Below are positions 25,863 through 35,161 of a DNA stretch of 64,000 bases, in pieces. The position numbers were made by a program, and so were the translations under genes. Numbering within the stretch: the first letter of the stretch is position 1; the number at the start of each line of letters is the position of its first letter. Source of the stretch: Paraburkholderia megapolitana (lineage in GTDB: Bacteria; Pseudomonadota; Gammaproteobacteria; Burkholderiales; Burkholderiaceae); assembly GCF_007556815.1 (NCBI RefSeq), contig NZ_CP041743.1, positions 186,001 through 250,000 of the forward strand. The letters run 5' to 3'. Below the pieces are notes generated by a model, which ran no database searches, was not told the origin of the DNA, and worked only from the letters and a program-made list of their open reading frames with translations.

Positions 25863-28295
25863 ATGACTCAACCCCGACTCGTCGTCATCGGCAACGGCAT
25901 GGCCGGTATCCGCACGCTCGAGGAGCTGCTGGCGATCGCCCCTGGCCACTACGACATCACCGTGTTCGGCGCGGAACCGCATCCGAACTACAACCGCATC
26001 CTGCTTTCGCCGGTGCTCGCGGGCGAACAGACCTTCAACGATATCGTGCTCAATCCGCTCGCGTGGTACGAGGAGCACGGCATCCGTCTGCATGTCGGCA
26101 AGACGGTCGAGCGCATCGACCGCGTACGCCGCACCGTCACCGCCAGCGACGGCACCGAAGCCCCCTACGACCGCCTGCTGATCGCCACCGGCTCCGTGCC
26201 GTTCATCCTGCCGGTGCCGGGCAACACGCTGAAAGGCGTGATCACCTATCGCGACATTCACGACACGCAATCGATGATCGATGCGGCCACGGTGAAACGT
26301 CGGGCCATTGTGATCGGCGGTGGGTTGCTTGGTCTCGAAGCGGCCAACGGCTTGAAGCTGCGCGGCATGGACGTAACCGTCGTGCATCTGGCCGACACGC
26401 TGCTCGAACGTCAGCTCGATGCCACCGCCGGCAAGCTGCTGCAACGCTCGCTCGAAGCACGCGGTCTGCAGTTTCTGCTGAACCGGCAAACCGCCGCGAT
26501 CACCGGCAACGAAGCCGGTGAAGTGACCGGCGTCAGTTTCAAGGACGGCGAGAGCCTCCCCGCCGATCTCGTCGTGATGGCCGCCGGCATTCGCCCGAAC
26601 ACGACGCTGGCGGAATCGGCGGGGCTCTATTGCAATCGCGGCATCGTCGTCAGCGACGCGCTGCAGACCTACGATCCGCGCATCTACGCCGTCGGCGAGT
26701 GCGTAAGCCATCGCGGTATCGCGTACGGTCTCGTGGCACCGCTGTTCGAACAGGCGAAGGTCTGCGCGAACCATCTCGCGCTGATGGGCATCGGCAGCTA
26801 TAAAGGCTCGGTGCTGTCCACCAAGCTCAAGGTCACCGGCATCGACCTGTTTTCGGCCGGCAACTTCTACGGCGGCGAACACACCGAGGAAATCGTGCTG
26901 TCGGACCCCGCGGGCGGCGTCTACAAGAAACTCGTGATCAAGGACGATCAACTGGTCGGCGCGTGCCTCTATGGCGACACCACCGACGGCGCGTGGTACT
27001 TCAAACTGCTGCGCGAAGGCCGCAAGCTCGGCGAGTTGCGCGATCACATCATGTTCGGCGAATCGAGCGTCGGCGACGCGGGCGTGCAGGGTCAAAGCCG
27101 CGCGGCCGCGATGGCCGACAGCGACGAAGTCTGCGGCTGCAACGGCGTGTGCAAGGGCACCATTGTCAAGGCAATCACCGAAAAGGGTCTCTTCACACTT
27201 GACGACGTGAAGAAGCACACGAAAGCATCGAGCTCCTGCGGCTCGTGCACCGGTCTCGTCGAGCAGATCCTGATGAGCACGGTCGGCTCCAGCTTCCAGG
27301 AAACGCCGCAGACCAAAGCGATATGCGGCTGCACCGACCGCAATCACGGCGAAGTGCGCAAGGCGATCCGCGAGCATCATCTGCTGACGCATCGCGCGGT
27401 CTACGATTTCCTCGAATGGCGCACGCCGAACGGTTGCGCGACCTGCCGGCCCGCGATCAACTACTACCTGCTGTCCACCTGGCCGCGCGAAGCCGTCGAC
27501 GATCCGCAAAGCCGCTTCGTCAACGAACGCGTGCACGCGAACATCCAGAAGGACAACACGTTCTCGGTGATCCCGCAGATGAAGGGCGGCGTCACCACCG
27601 CCGCGGAACTGCGTCGCATCGCGGACGTCGCGGACAAATACCATGTGCCAATGGTGAAGGTGACGGGCGGCCAGCGCATCGACCTGCTCGGCATCCGCAA
27701 GGAAGACCTGCCGCACGTCTGGCAGGACCTCGGCATGAAGTCCGGCCACGCCTACGGCAAATCGATTCGCACCGTGAAGACCTGCGTCGGCAGCGAATTC
27801 TGCCGCTTCGGCACGCAGAACAGCACGCAGATGGGCATCGATCTGGAGACGATGCTCGCGAACATGTGGTCGCCGCACAAGGTCAAGCTCGCAGTGTCCG
27901 GCTGTCCGCGCAACTGTGCCGAAGCGGGCATCAAGGACGTCGGCGTGATTGCGGTGGATAGCGGCTGGGAACTGTATGTGGGCGGCAACGGCGGCATCAA
28001 GACCGAAGTCGCGCAGTTCCTCGTCAAGGTCAAGACCGCCGATGAAGTGAAGGAATACAGCGGCGCGTTCCTGCAGCTGTATCGCGAGGAAGCGTATTAC
28101 CTCGATCGCACCGTGCACTACATCGCGCGCGTCGGGCTCGACTACGTGAAGCAGAAAGTGGTCGACGATGCGGCCAACCGCAAGGCGCTCCACGAACGGC
28201 TGCTGTATTCGCTCGAAGGGTTGCCCGACCCGTGGGAAGCGCGTATCGGTGGCGTGCAGAAGCAGGAATACATTCCGCTGAAAATCGTCGCATGA
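25863..28295 (+). CDS. nirB: nitrite reductase [NAD(P)H] large subunit
   Basis: An 810-residue assimilatory nitrite reductase subunit that reduces nitrite to ammonium in the cytosol. The N-terminus is an FAD/NAD(P)H oxidoreductase (RLVVIGNGMAGIRTLEELLA, then RAIVIGGGLLGLEAANGLKL). It is followed by BFD-like [2Fe-2S] segments (CGCNGVCKGTIVKAI, SSCGSCTG; then ICGCTDRNHGEVRKAI, CATCRP). The C-terminal sulfite/nitrite reductase domain carries the siroheme/[4Fe-4S] cysteines in TCVGSEFCRFGTQNS and SGCPRNCAEAGIKDVGV. It is the first gene of the nirB-nirD-nasA-nasT-nasS cluster. Confidence 0.97.
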   Translation: MTQPRLVVIGNGMAGIRTLEELLAIAPGHYDITVFGAEPHPNYNRILLSPVLAGEQTFNDIVLNPLAWYEEHGIRLHVGKTVERIDRVRRTVTASDGTEAPYDRLLIATGSVPFILPVPGNTLKGVITYRDIHDTQSMIDAATVKRRAIVIGGGLLGLEAANGLKLRGMDVTVVHLADTLLERQLDATAGKLLQRSLEARGLQFLLNRQTAAITGNEAGEVTGVSFKDGESLPADLVVMAAGIRPNTTLAESAGLYCNRGIVVSDALQTYDPRIYAVGECVSHRGIAYGLVAPLFEQAKVCANHLALMGIGSYKGSVLSTKLKVTGIDLFSAGNFYGGEHTEEIVLSDPAGGVYKKLVIKDDQLVGACLYGDTTDGAWYFKLLREGRKLGELRDHIMFGESSVGDAGVQGQSRAAAMADSDEVCGCNGVCKGTIVKAITEKGLFTLDDVKKHTKASSSCGSCTGLVEQILMSTVGSSFQETPQTKAICGCTDRNHGEVRKAIREHHLLTHRAVYDFLEWRTPNGCATCRPAINYYLLSTWPREAVDDPQSRFVNERVHANIQKDNTFSVIPQMKGGVTTAAELRRIADVADKYHVPMVKVTGGQRIDLLGIRKEDLPHVWQDLGMKSGHAYGKSIRTVKTCVGSEFCRFGTQNSTQMGIDLETMLANMWSPHKVKLAVSGCPRNCAEAGIKDVGVIAVDSGWELYVGGNGGIKTEVAQFLVKVKTADEVKEYSGAFLQLYREEAYYLDRTVHYIARVGLDYVKQKVVDDAANRKALHERLLYSLEGLPDPWEARIGGVQKQEYIPLKIVA

Positions 28296-28306
28296 AGGAT
28301 GCCTCT

Positions 28307-28636
28307 ATGGATATGCAAGTCACCCACTCATGGACGCGCGTGTGCGACGTGAACGACATTCCGCCACTCGGTAGCCGCGTGCTCGAGCGTGCCGACGGCA
28401 ACGTCGCGATTTTCCGCACCGCGCAGAACGCCGTGTTCGCGTTGCTCGATTACTGCCCGCATAAGGGCGGCGCATTGTCGCAAGGTATCGTGCATGGCGA
28501 GAGCGTCACGTGTCCGCTGCATGCATGGAACATCGACCTTGCGTCGGGTGAGGCGAAGGCGCCTGACGAAGGTTGTGCGCGTCATTTTCCGGTGCGCGTG
28601 GACGATGACGGCTCGGTGTTTGTCAGCCTCGCCTGA
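28307..28636 (+). CDS. nirD: nitrite reductase [NAD(P)H] small subunit
   Basis: A 109-residue Rieske-fold subunit of NirBD. It starts MDMQVTHSWTRVCDVNDIPP and has the Rieske-like pair DYCPHKGGALSQG and VTCPLHAWNIDL, with Cys and His in both loops, so it could hold a [2Fe-2S] cluster; many NirD proteins lack these residues. AAGGA at 28296-28300 lies 6 nt before the ATG at 28307; an earlier ATG overlapping the nirB stop (28292) is the alternative start. It is translated right after nirB. Confidence 0.93.
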   Translation: MDMQVTHSWTRVCDVNDIPPLGSRVLERADGNVAIFRTAQNAVFALLDYCPHKGGALSQGIVHGESVTCPLHAWNIDLASGEAKAPDEGCARHFPVRVDDDGSVFVSLA

Positions 28637-28695
28637 ACCGCGTAAACGCACAATGAGTACACGATGAACGCCGTCCCCATCCGCCCGGAGATCCG

Positions 28696-31386
28696 ATGAA
28701 GACTGTCACCCGCTCCACCTGCTGCTATTGCGGCGTCGGCTGCGGCGTGCTGATCGAAGCGGAGGATGGACGCATCACCGGCGTGGCGGGGGACCCTGAG
28801 CATCCGGCGAATTTCGGCAAGCTGTGCAGCAAGGGCATGGCGCTCGCATCGACGGCGCAGAGCGACACCGGTCGCGCGCTGCAACCCGAACTGCGCACGA
28901 CGCGCGACGCCGCTCGCGTGCCCGTCACGTGGGACACCGCGCTCGATACGGTCGCGCAGCGCTTCGCCGATATCGTCGCGCAGCACGGTCCGGATGCGGT
29001 CGCCTTCTATGTCTCCGGCCAGTTGCTCACCGAAGACTATTACGTCTTCAACAAGCTCGCGAAAGGGTTGATCGGCACGAACAACATCGATACCAATTCG
29101 CGGCTCTGCATGTCGAGCGCGGTGGTCGCCTACAAGATGGCGCTCGGCGCCGACGGCCCGCCCACCTGCTACGAAGATCTCGAACACGCGCAGACCGTGC
29201 TGTTCGCCGGCAGCAACATGGCTTGGGCGCACCCTGTCCTGTACCGGCGGCTCGAAGAAGCGAAGGCGGCCAACCCCGATGTGCGCTGGATCGTCGTCGA
29301 TCCGCGCCGCACCGACACCGCCGCGATGGCCGATCTGCACCTCGCGATCCAGCCCGGCACCGATGTCGCGCTGTTCAACGGCATGCTGCATCACCTGATC
29401 TGGGAAGGGTTGATCGACCGCGAGTTCATCGCTGAGCACACCTCGGGCTTCGACGCGCTGAAGACGCTCGTGCGCGATTTCACGCCGCGTGTCGCCGCTG
29501 AGATATGCGGGATCGCCGAGCAAGACCTGATGCAGGCAGCCGAATGGTTCGGTGCAAGCAGTGCCGCGTTGTCGCTGTACTGCATGGGTCTGAACCAGTC
29601 GAGCCACGGCACCGACAAGAACCTCGCGCTGATCAACCTGCATCTCGCGACGCGCCAGATCGGTCGTCCCGGTGCTGGCCCGTTCTCGCTGACCGGTCAG
29701 CCGAATGCAATGGGCGGTCGCGAAGTGGGCGGCATGGCGACGATGCTCGCCGCCCATCGCGACATCGGCAACCCTGCGCATCGCAGCGAAGTCGAGGCAC
29801 TGTGGGGTCTTGAGGGCATCCGCACGTTGTCGGATCGACCGGGGCTGCCGGCCGTCGAACTGTTCGATGCGGTGCGCAGCGGCAAGGTCAAGGCGGTCTG
29901 GATCGCGTGTACGAACCCGGTTCATTCGATGCCCGACATCGCCCGCGTACGCGAAGCGCTCTCCACTGCCGAATTCGTCGTCGTGCAGGAAGCGTTCATG
30001 CAGACCGACACGGTACCGTATGCCGACGTCGTGTTGCCCGCCGCCACCTGGGGCGAGAAGTCGGGCACGGTGACCAATTCGGAGCGGCGCATCTCGCGTG
30101 TGCGCGCAGCCGTCGCGCCGGCCGGCGATGCGCGCGCGGACTGGTGGATCGCCGCCCAGGTCGCACAGCGCATCGAACGGCTGGTTGGCAGCCCGGTGAA
30201 ACTGTTCGAGCATGCATCGCCGGAAGCGATCTTCGACGAGCATCGTGTGTTGACGAAGGGCCGCGATCTCGACATCGGCGGGCTCGGCTATGCGACGCTC
30301 GAAGCACTCGGTCCGCAACAGTGGCCGTTCCCGGACGGCGCGCAAACTGGCGCCGCGCGACGCTACACCGATGCCGTGTTCGCCACCGCCGACGGCCGCG
30401 CCCGCTTCCACGCGACGCGCTATCTGCCGGTCGCCGATCCCGTCAACGCGCGCTATCCGTTCCGTCTGCTAACCGGGCGTCTGCGCGACCAATGGCATGG
30501 CATGAGCCGCAGCGGACGTACCGCAAAGCTGTTCGCGCATGCAAGCGCGCCCGCGTTGAGCATCGCGCGCGGCGACGCAGCCCGGCGTGGTCTGCGCGAA
30601 GGCGACCTCGTGCGCGTCGCGAGCCGGCGCGGCAGTCTCGTGCTGCCGCTGCAACTGTCCGACGAACTGCAATCGGGCAGCGTGTACGCGCCGATGCACT
30701 GGAGCGCGCAGTTTCTGGCGAGCGGCGGCATCAACGAAACGACCGTACCGGCTGTCGATCCGCTGTCCGCGCAGCCCGAACTGAAGCACTCGGCGGTGCG
30801 CATCGAAGCGGTCGATCTGCCGTGGCGCGCGGTCGCCGTGCGACGCGGCGAAATGCTCGCGATGCAAGCGGCCCTGCAACCGTTGCTGGCGGAATGCACC
30901 TATGCCGCGCTCGCCGTCGAAGCCGACGATCTGATCGTGCTGCGCGCCGCCAACCTTGCGGCTCCGCCTGGCTGGCTCGAGCGCCTGTACACGGCGCTCG
31001 ACCTCGCCACCGGCGACGACACGCTCGAATACCGCGACGCGCGGCGCGGCCTTGACAAGCGCGTCGTATGGCGCGACAACATGATCGACGGCTTCGTCAT
31101 GGCCGGCGATACCGCAAACGCCGACGCATTGCTCGCCGATCTGCGCGAACGCAAGCCGTGGGTCGGCCCGCGTTTCACAGTATTCGCGGCGCGACGCGGC
31201 AACACTGCGCCGCGCGAACGCACGATATGCAGTTGCAAGCAGGTCGGCGAAACGCAGATCAATGCGGCCATCGCACGCGGCGCGGACGTGGCCGAACTGA
31301 AGGCGACACTCGGCTGCGGCACAGTGTGCGGCTCATGCGTGCCGGAGCTGAAACGGCTATGTGCCGCAGCCGCCGTCGCCCATTAA
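28696..31386 (+). CDS. nasA: assimilatory nitrate reductase catalytic subunit
   Basis: An 896-residue molybdopterin oxidoreductase that reduces nitrate to nitrite in the cytosol. The N-terminal [4Fe-4S] ligands are Cys9, Cys12, Cys16 and Cys44 (CCYCGVGCGV, then KLCSKGM). Molybdopterin-binding blocks include TNNIDTNSRLCMSSAVVAYK and NQSSHGTDKNLALINLHLAT. A C-terminal BFD-like [2Fe-2S] domain (TICSCKQVGETQINAA, then GCGTVCGSCVPELKRLC) is typical of NasA/NasC enzymes that take electrons directly from a reductase or ferredoxin. There is no Tat signal, in keeping with assimilation. It lies 59 bp after nirD. Confidence 0.95.
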   Translation: MKTVTRSTCCYCGVGCGVLIEAEDGRITGVAGDPEHPANFGKLCSKGMALASTAQSDTGRALQPELRTTRDAARVPVTWDTALDTVAQRFADIVAQHGPDAVAFYVSGQLLTEDYYVFNKLAKGLIGTNNIDTNSRLCMSSAVVAYKMALGADGPPTCYEDLEHAQTVLFAGSNMAWAHPVLYRRLEEAKAANPDVRWIVVDPRRTDTAAMADLHLAIQPGTDVALFNGMLHHLIWEGLIDREFIAEHTSGFDALKTLVRDFTPRVAAEICGIAEQDLMQAAEWFGASSAALSLYCMGLNQSSHGTDKNLALINLHLATRQIGRPGAGPFSLTGQPNAMGGREVGGMATMLAAHRDIGNPAHRSEVEALWGLEGIRTLSDRPGLPAVELFDAVRSGKVKAVWIACTNPVHSMPDIARVREALSTAEFVVVQEAFMQTDTVPYADVVLPAATWGEKSGTVTNSERRISRVRAAVAPAGDARADWWIAAQVAQRIERLVGSPVKLFEHASPEAIFDEHRVLTKGRDLDIGGLGYATLEALGPQQWPFPDGAQTGAARRYTDAVFATADGRARFHATRYLPVADPVNARYPFRLLTGRLRDQWHGMSRSGRTAKLFAHASAPALSIARGDAARRGLREGDLVRVASRRGSLVLPLQLSDELQSGSVYAPMHWSAQFLASGGINETTVPAVDPLSAQPELKHSAVRIEAVDLPWRAVAVRRGEMLAMQAALQPLLAECTYAALAVEADDLIVLRAANLAAPPGWLERLYTALDLATGDDTLEYRDARRGLDKRVVWRDNMIDGFVMAGDTANADALLADLRERKPWVGPRFTVFAARRGNTAPRERTICSCKQVGETQINAAIARGADVAELKATLGCGTVCGSCVPELKRLCAAAAVAH

Positions 31387-31413
31387 CTCTTTACCGACAA
31401 CGACCCACCCTCG

Positions 31414-31989
31414 ATGCTCCGCGTACTGCTCGTCACCGATACCGACAAGCCTATTGGCGATCTGCGCGACACGCTCGCGCGGCTCGGCTACGACATGCTG
31501 GCCGGTACCGCAACACCGCAGGCGCTGCATCGCGTGGTGGAAAGCGAACGGCCCGATGTGATCATCATCGATACGGAATCGCCGTCGCGCGACACGCTCG
31601 AACAGCTTGCCGTGATGAACGAAACCGCACCGCGCCCGGTGCTGATGTTCAGCAACGATTCGAACCAGCAGTTGATCCGCGATGCGGTCAACGCAGGCGT
31701 AACCGCGTATCTGGTCGAAGGACTCGCCACCGAGCGCCTTGCTCCCATACTCGAAGTCGCGCTCGCGCGCTTCGCCCAGGAAGCACAACTACGACAACGG
31801 CTCGCGCAGGCCGAGAACGAACTGGCCGAACGCAAGCTGATCGATCGCGCGAAACGTCTGCTGATGGATAGCCAGAAGCTCACCGAACCCGCCGCCTACG
31901 CCGCACTGCGCAGACTCGCGATGAACCAGGGCATAAAGCTCGCGGAAGTCGCGCGGCAGATCGTCGCCGCGTCCGAGTCGCCCCAATGA
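31414..31989 (+). CDS. nasT: ANTAR-domain antiterminator NasT
   Basis: A 191-residue protein. Residues 1-115 form a receiver-like domain (MLRVLLVTDTDKPIGDLRDT, DVIIIDTESPSRD with Asp53). A coiled segment (EAQLRQRLAQAENELAERK) leads to an ANTAR RNA-binding domain (LIDRAKRLLMDSQKLTEPAA, YAALRRLAMNQGIKLAEVAR). NasT binds hairpins in the leader of nitrate assimilation operons and prevents termination when released from NasS by nitrate. Here it lies downstream of the structural genes, 27 bp after nasA, and 10 bp before nasS. Confidence 0.93.
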   Translation: MLRVLLVTDTDKPIGDLRDTLARLGYDMLAGTATPQALHRVVESERPDVIIIDTESPSRDTLEQLAVMNETAPRPVLMFSNDSNQQLIRDAVNAGVTAYLVEGLATERLAPILEVALARFAQEAQLRQRLAQAENELAERKLIDRAKRLLMDSQKLTEPAAYAALRRLAMNQGIKLAEVARQIVAASESPQ

Positions 31990-31999
31990 TGCCCCGCCC

Positions 32000-33151
32000 A
32001 TGAACCCATCCACTCCCCTCGCCCCTGCATCCGCCGCGGGCCGGCTCGAGAAAACGCATCTGCGGCTCGGTTTCGTCGCGCTCTCCGATGCCGCCCCGCT
32101 CGTCGCCGCGAAGCTGCTCGAATTCGGCCACGCACACGGCCTCACGCTCGAACTGCAGCGCCAGCCTTCGTGGGCCGCAGTGCGCGACAAGCTGCTATCC
32201 GGCGATCTCGATGCGGCGCATACGCTGTATGGGCTCGTCTATGGCGTCGAACTGGGCGTCGGCGGTCCGCAGACGGACATGGCCGTGCTGATGGTGCTCA
32301 ACCGCAACGGCCAGGCAATCACGCTGTCGAACCGCCTCGCCGCCGCGCTCGCCGAACACGGCACGCTGCCACGGGCGCTCGCGGCGCTTGGCCGCACGCC
32401 CGTGTTCGCACATACCTTTCCAACCGGCACGCATGCGATGTGGCTGTACTACTGGCTTGCGGCGCAGGGCGTGCATCCGTTGCGCGAGGTCGACAGCGTC
32501 GCGATTCCGCCGCCGCAGATGGTCGCCGCGCTCGCCGAAGAAAAGCTCGATGGATTCTGCGTCGGCGAGCCATGGAATACGCTCGCACAAACGCGCGAAC
32601 TCGGCACGACGAACCTCTACACGAGCGAGATCTGGCCGGATCATCCGGAGAAGGTGCTCGCATGCCGGCGCGATTTCGTGCGGCGTTATCCGAACACCGC
32701 GCGTGCGCTCGTGCAAACGATGCTCGAAGCATGCCGCTGGCTCGACGATGCCGGGCATCGGCGGGAGATTGCGGACTGGCTCGCGCGGCCCGAGTTTGTC
32801 GGCATCGGTGCCGAAACGATCGCCGCGCGGTTGATCGAGAACCCGCAGGGTGAGCGACGCTTGCCGATGCGTTTTTTCGACGGTGGCGCAGTGAATTACC
32901 CGCGGCCATCTGAAGGCGTCTGGTTTCTCACGCAGTATCAGCGCTGGGGCATGATCGACCGAGGTCACGATTTTGCCGCGATCGCGTCGGCGATCAATCA
33001 GACCGCGCTATACCGCGAAGCGGCGGCAGGCGTCGGCATCGCCGCTCCCGACGAACGTGCGGCGCCTGTGATGCTCGACGGGCGTGTGTGGGATGCGCGC
33101 GATGCGGATGCCTATGCCGCCTATACGACGAGCTTCGACATCCACGCGTAG
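32000..33151 (+). CDS. nasS: nitrate sensor NasS (NrtA-like, cytoplasmic)
   Basis: A 383-residue periplasmic-binding-protein fold related to NrtA/CmpA. It starts LEKTHLRLGFVALSDAAPLV and has the ligand-site blocks FAHTFPTGTHAMWLYYWLAA, IPPPQMVAALAEEKLDGFCV and GEPWNTLAQ. There is no signal peptide or lipobox, so it is the cytosolic sensor rather than a transporter component. NasS holds NasT inactive and lets go when nitrate or nitrite binds. It ends the cluster; no nitrate transporter (nrt, nasFED or narK) is present in the window. Confidence 0.92.
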   Translation: MNPSTPLAPASAAGRLEKTHLRLGFVALSDAAPLVAAKLLEFGHAHGLTLELQRQPSWAAVRDKLLSGDLDAAHTLYGLVYGVELGVGGPQTDMAVLMVLNRNGQAITLSNRLAAALAEHGTLPRALAALGRTPVFAHTFPTGTHAMWLYYWLAAQGVHPLREVDSVAIPPPQMVAALAEEKLDGFCVGEPWNTLAQTRELGTTNLYTSEIWPDHPEKVLACRRDFVRRYPNTARALVQTMLEACRWLDDAGHRREIADWLARPEFVGIGAETIAARLIENPQGERRLPMRFFDGGAVNYPRPSEGVWFLTQYQRWGMIDRGHDFAAIASAINQTALYREAAAGVGIAAPDERAAPVMLDGRVWDARDADAYAAYTTSFDIHA

Positions 33152-33206
33152 CGGGCGGGCGCGCTGCGATTGCGCTTCTTGCAAGGACACCCGGTTAAGA
33201 ACCGCC

Positions 33207-33830
33207 TCAGGTGGCCAGCACCGGCGGCCGCAGGTTCCATTGACGTATCGCGCGGTTTTCGTGATCGAAACCGAGCACGCTGACAGACGCGGTATCGAGC
33301 ACAAGATGTGCTCCCAACACAGCCGAGTCCCCCATCCAGCAGCCCGCGAGCACACGCAGAAAGTGCGCGTGCGAGAACAGCGCGATACGTCCATGCATTG
33401 TCAGAAGACGCCCAACCAGCGATAACGCCCGCGCCTGAATCTGCTCGACGCTTTCGCCTTCGGGAATCGGCGAACTCCATACGGCCCAGTCCGGCTGCTT
33501 CTCGCGAATCTCTTTGGTCGTGCGGCCTTCGTAGATGCCGTAGTCCCATTCGCGCAGGTCGGGTTCGCGCTGCATCTGCGCGCCGAGTCCGGCCAGATTG
33601 CAGGTTTCGATCGCACGCGACAGCGGACTGGACAGCACCGTATCGAAAGGCTGGGCCGCGACCACCGGAATCAGCGCACGCGCCTGCTCGCGCCCGTGCT
33701 CGGTCAGCGGCATGTCGGTGCGGCCCGTGTGCTGGCCGGACAGGCTCCATTCGGTTTCGCCGTGGCGGAACAGCCAGATTTCGGGCGGGTGCGTATTGTG
33801 TGCGTCGGGTGCGGCTACAGCAGCGTTCAT
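33207..33830 (-). CDS. histidine phosphatase family protein (phosphoglycerate mutase-like)
   Basis: A 207-residue phosphatase of the RHG branch. The catalytic motif FRHGETEWS lies at 21-29 (His23 is the phospho-acceptor). It is followed by HTGRTDMPLTEHGREQA, the acid LREWDYGIYEGRTT and the second histidine in IALFSHAHFLRVLAG. Such enzymes act on small phosphorylated metabolites, for example alpha-ribazole phosphate or sugar phosphates, and the substrate cannot be read from sequence. The start is ATG at 33830 (MNAAVAAPD). Isolated gene, divergent from the aldolase gene. Confidence 0.9.
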   Translation of the reverse strand: MNAAVAAPDAHNTHPPEIWLFRHGETEWSLSGQHTGRTDMPLTEHGREQARALIPVVAAQPFDTVLSSPLSRAIETCNLAGLGAQMQREPDLREWDYGIYEGRTTKEIREKQPDWAVWSSPIPEGESVEQIQARALSLVGRLLTMHGRIALFSHAHFLRVLAGCWMGDSAVLGAHLVLDTASVSVLGFDHENRAIRQWNLRPPVLAT

Positions 33831-34068
33831 CGAAGCGCTCCGTGAAGTGACGTCGCACCGGACGAACGGCGCGGCGACATCGGGGTGGATTCCTGCAGGG
33901 GTGGATTTTACGACGACAGCGTGAATGCCGCGTGCAAGCCGCAATCCATCCCATCACCGCGTTTCGGCAGAATCGGCCGACAATACCGGTACACTTGTTG
34001 CATGAACGTAAAAGGCCCGGATCAGAAGTGCTACTGTCCGGTGTTGGGTTTTGAAAAGGGAAATACTC

Positions 34069-34965
34069 ATGGCCAATGACAGGATGCTTGCGCAAGTTCG
34101 TGAAAAACAAGGCTTTATCGCCGCTCTCGATCAGAGCGGCGGCTCGACGCCAGGTGCGTTGAAACAGTACGGCATTCCGGAAAGCGCCTACAACGGCGAC
34201 GCCGAAATGTTCAAGCTGATGCATGAAATGCGCGTGCGTATCATCACCGCGCCCGCCTTCACCGGCGACAAGATCATCTGCGCCATCCTGTTCGAAGCCA
34301 CCATGGACGGACAGGTACGCGGCAAACCCGCCCCTTCCTTCCTGTGGGAAGACCGCGGTGTCGTACCGTTTCTCAAGGTCGACAAGGGGCTCGAAGCCGA
34401 AGCCGACGGCGTGCGTCTGATGAAGCCGAATCCCGGACTCGATGCGCTGCTCGACCGCGCGGCCAGGCTCGGCGTGTTCGGTACCAAGATGCGTTCCGTG
34501 ATCGGCAAGGCCTCGCCAGCCGGTATCGCCGCAATCGCCGCGCAACAGTTCGAAGTGGGCGCGCAAATCGATGCGCACGGACTCGTGCCGATCCTAGAGC
34601 CCGAGGTCACGATCAACATTCCGGACAAGAAGGAAGCGGAAGCGATTTTGATGGCGGAGTTGCTCAAGGGTCTCGACGCGTTGCCGGCTGACCGTCAAGT
34701 CATGCTCAAGGTGACGATTCCCGAAGACGCCGATTTCTATCGTCCGCTGATCGAACACCCGCGCGTTGCACGCGTCGTCGCGCTGTCCGGCGGCTACACG
34801 CGTACCGATGCCTGCAAGCGCCTTGCGCACAATCACGGCATGATCGCCAGTTTCTCGCGCGCCTTGATCAACGAACTCAGGGAACCGATGAGCGACAGCG
34901 AGTTCGATGCGACGCTGGCGGAAGCCGTCGATGAAATTTATCAGGCTTCGGTGGTGAAGGTTTAA
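34069..34965 (+). CDS. fructose-bisphosphate aldolase class I
   Basis: A 298-residue Schiff-base aldolase that interconverts fructose 1,6-bisphosphate with dihydroxyacetone phosphate and glyceraldehyde 3-phosphate. It opens MANDRMLAQVREKQGFIAAL with DQSGGSTPGAL, and has FLKVDKGLEAEADGVRLMKP, the ILEPEVTI segment, VMLKVTIPE (likely Schiff-base Lys) and VALSGGYTRTDACKRLAHN. It is the short bacterial class I type. The start at 34069 is preceded by AAAAGGGA at 34054-34061 with 7-nt spacing. A terminator follows, so it is monocistronic. Confidence 0.93.
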   Translation: MANDRMLAQVREKQGFIAALDQSGGSTPGALKQYGIPESAYNGDAEMFKLMHEMRVRIITAPAFTGDKIICAILFEATMDGQVRGKPAPSFLWEDRGVVPFLKVDKGLEAEADGVRLMKPNPGLDALLDRAARLGVFGTKMRSVIGKASPAGIAAIAAQQFEVGAQIDAHGLVPILEPEVTINIPDKKEAEAILMAELLKGLDALPADRQVMLKVTIPEDADFYRPLIEHPRVARVVALSGGYTRTDACKRLAHNHGMIASFSRALINELREPMSDSEFDATLAEAVDEIYQASVVKV

Positions 34966-35005
34966 TGAAGGCTCAGTGAAAATCTAACGCGTATTGCCCC
35001 AAGAC

Positions 35006-35029
35006 GGGCCCGGCAAGCGGGCCTTTCTT
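35006..35029 (+). terminator. rho-independent terminator of the aldolase gene
   Basis: GGCCCG (35007-35012) pairs with CGGGCC (35018-35023) around gcaag, followed by TTTCTT. It lies 41 bp after the aldolase stop codon. Confidence 0.8.
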
Positions 35030-35161
35030 GTCTGAGTAGTGGCGACCTCAGTCGTACAACCGGGGCGCTCGATATCTTTGGGCGAATGCTAAAAACCCCA
35101 AAGCCCGATAAACGCAAATCCTGACAGCACGCTCACCCACTCGACAACGGGGTCGCCGCAT

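Noticed and set aside
25788..28193. An 801-codon open frame antisense to nirB
   Set aside because: It mirrors the third-position GC bias of nirB, has no ribosome binding site and no recognisable domain. The sense product has complete NirB motifs throughout.
28582..30411. A 609-codon open frame antisense to nasA
   Set aside because: Composition rich in Arg, His and Val with no motif; a shadow of the high-GC sense gene.
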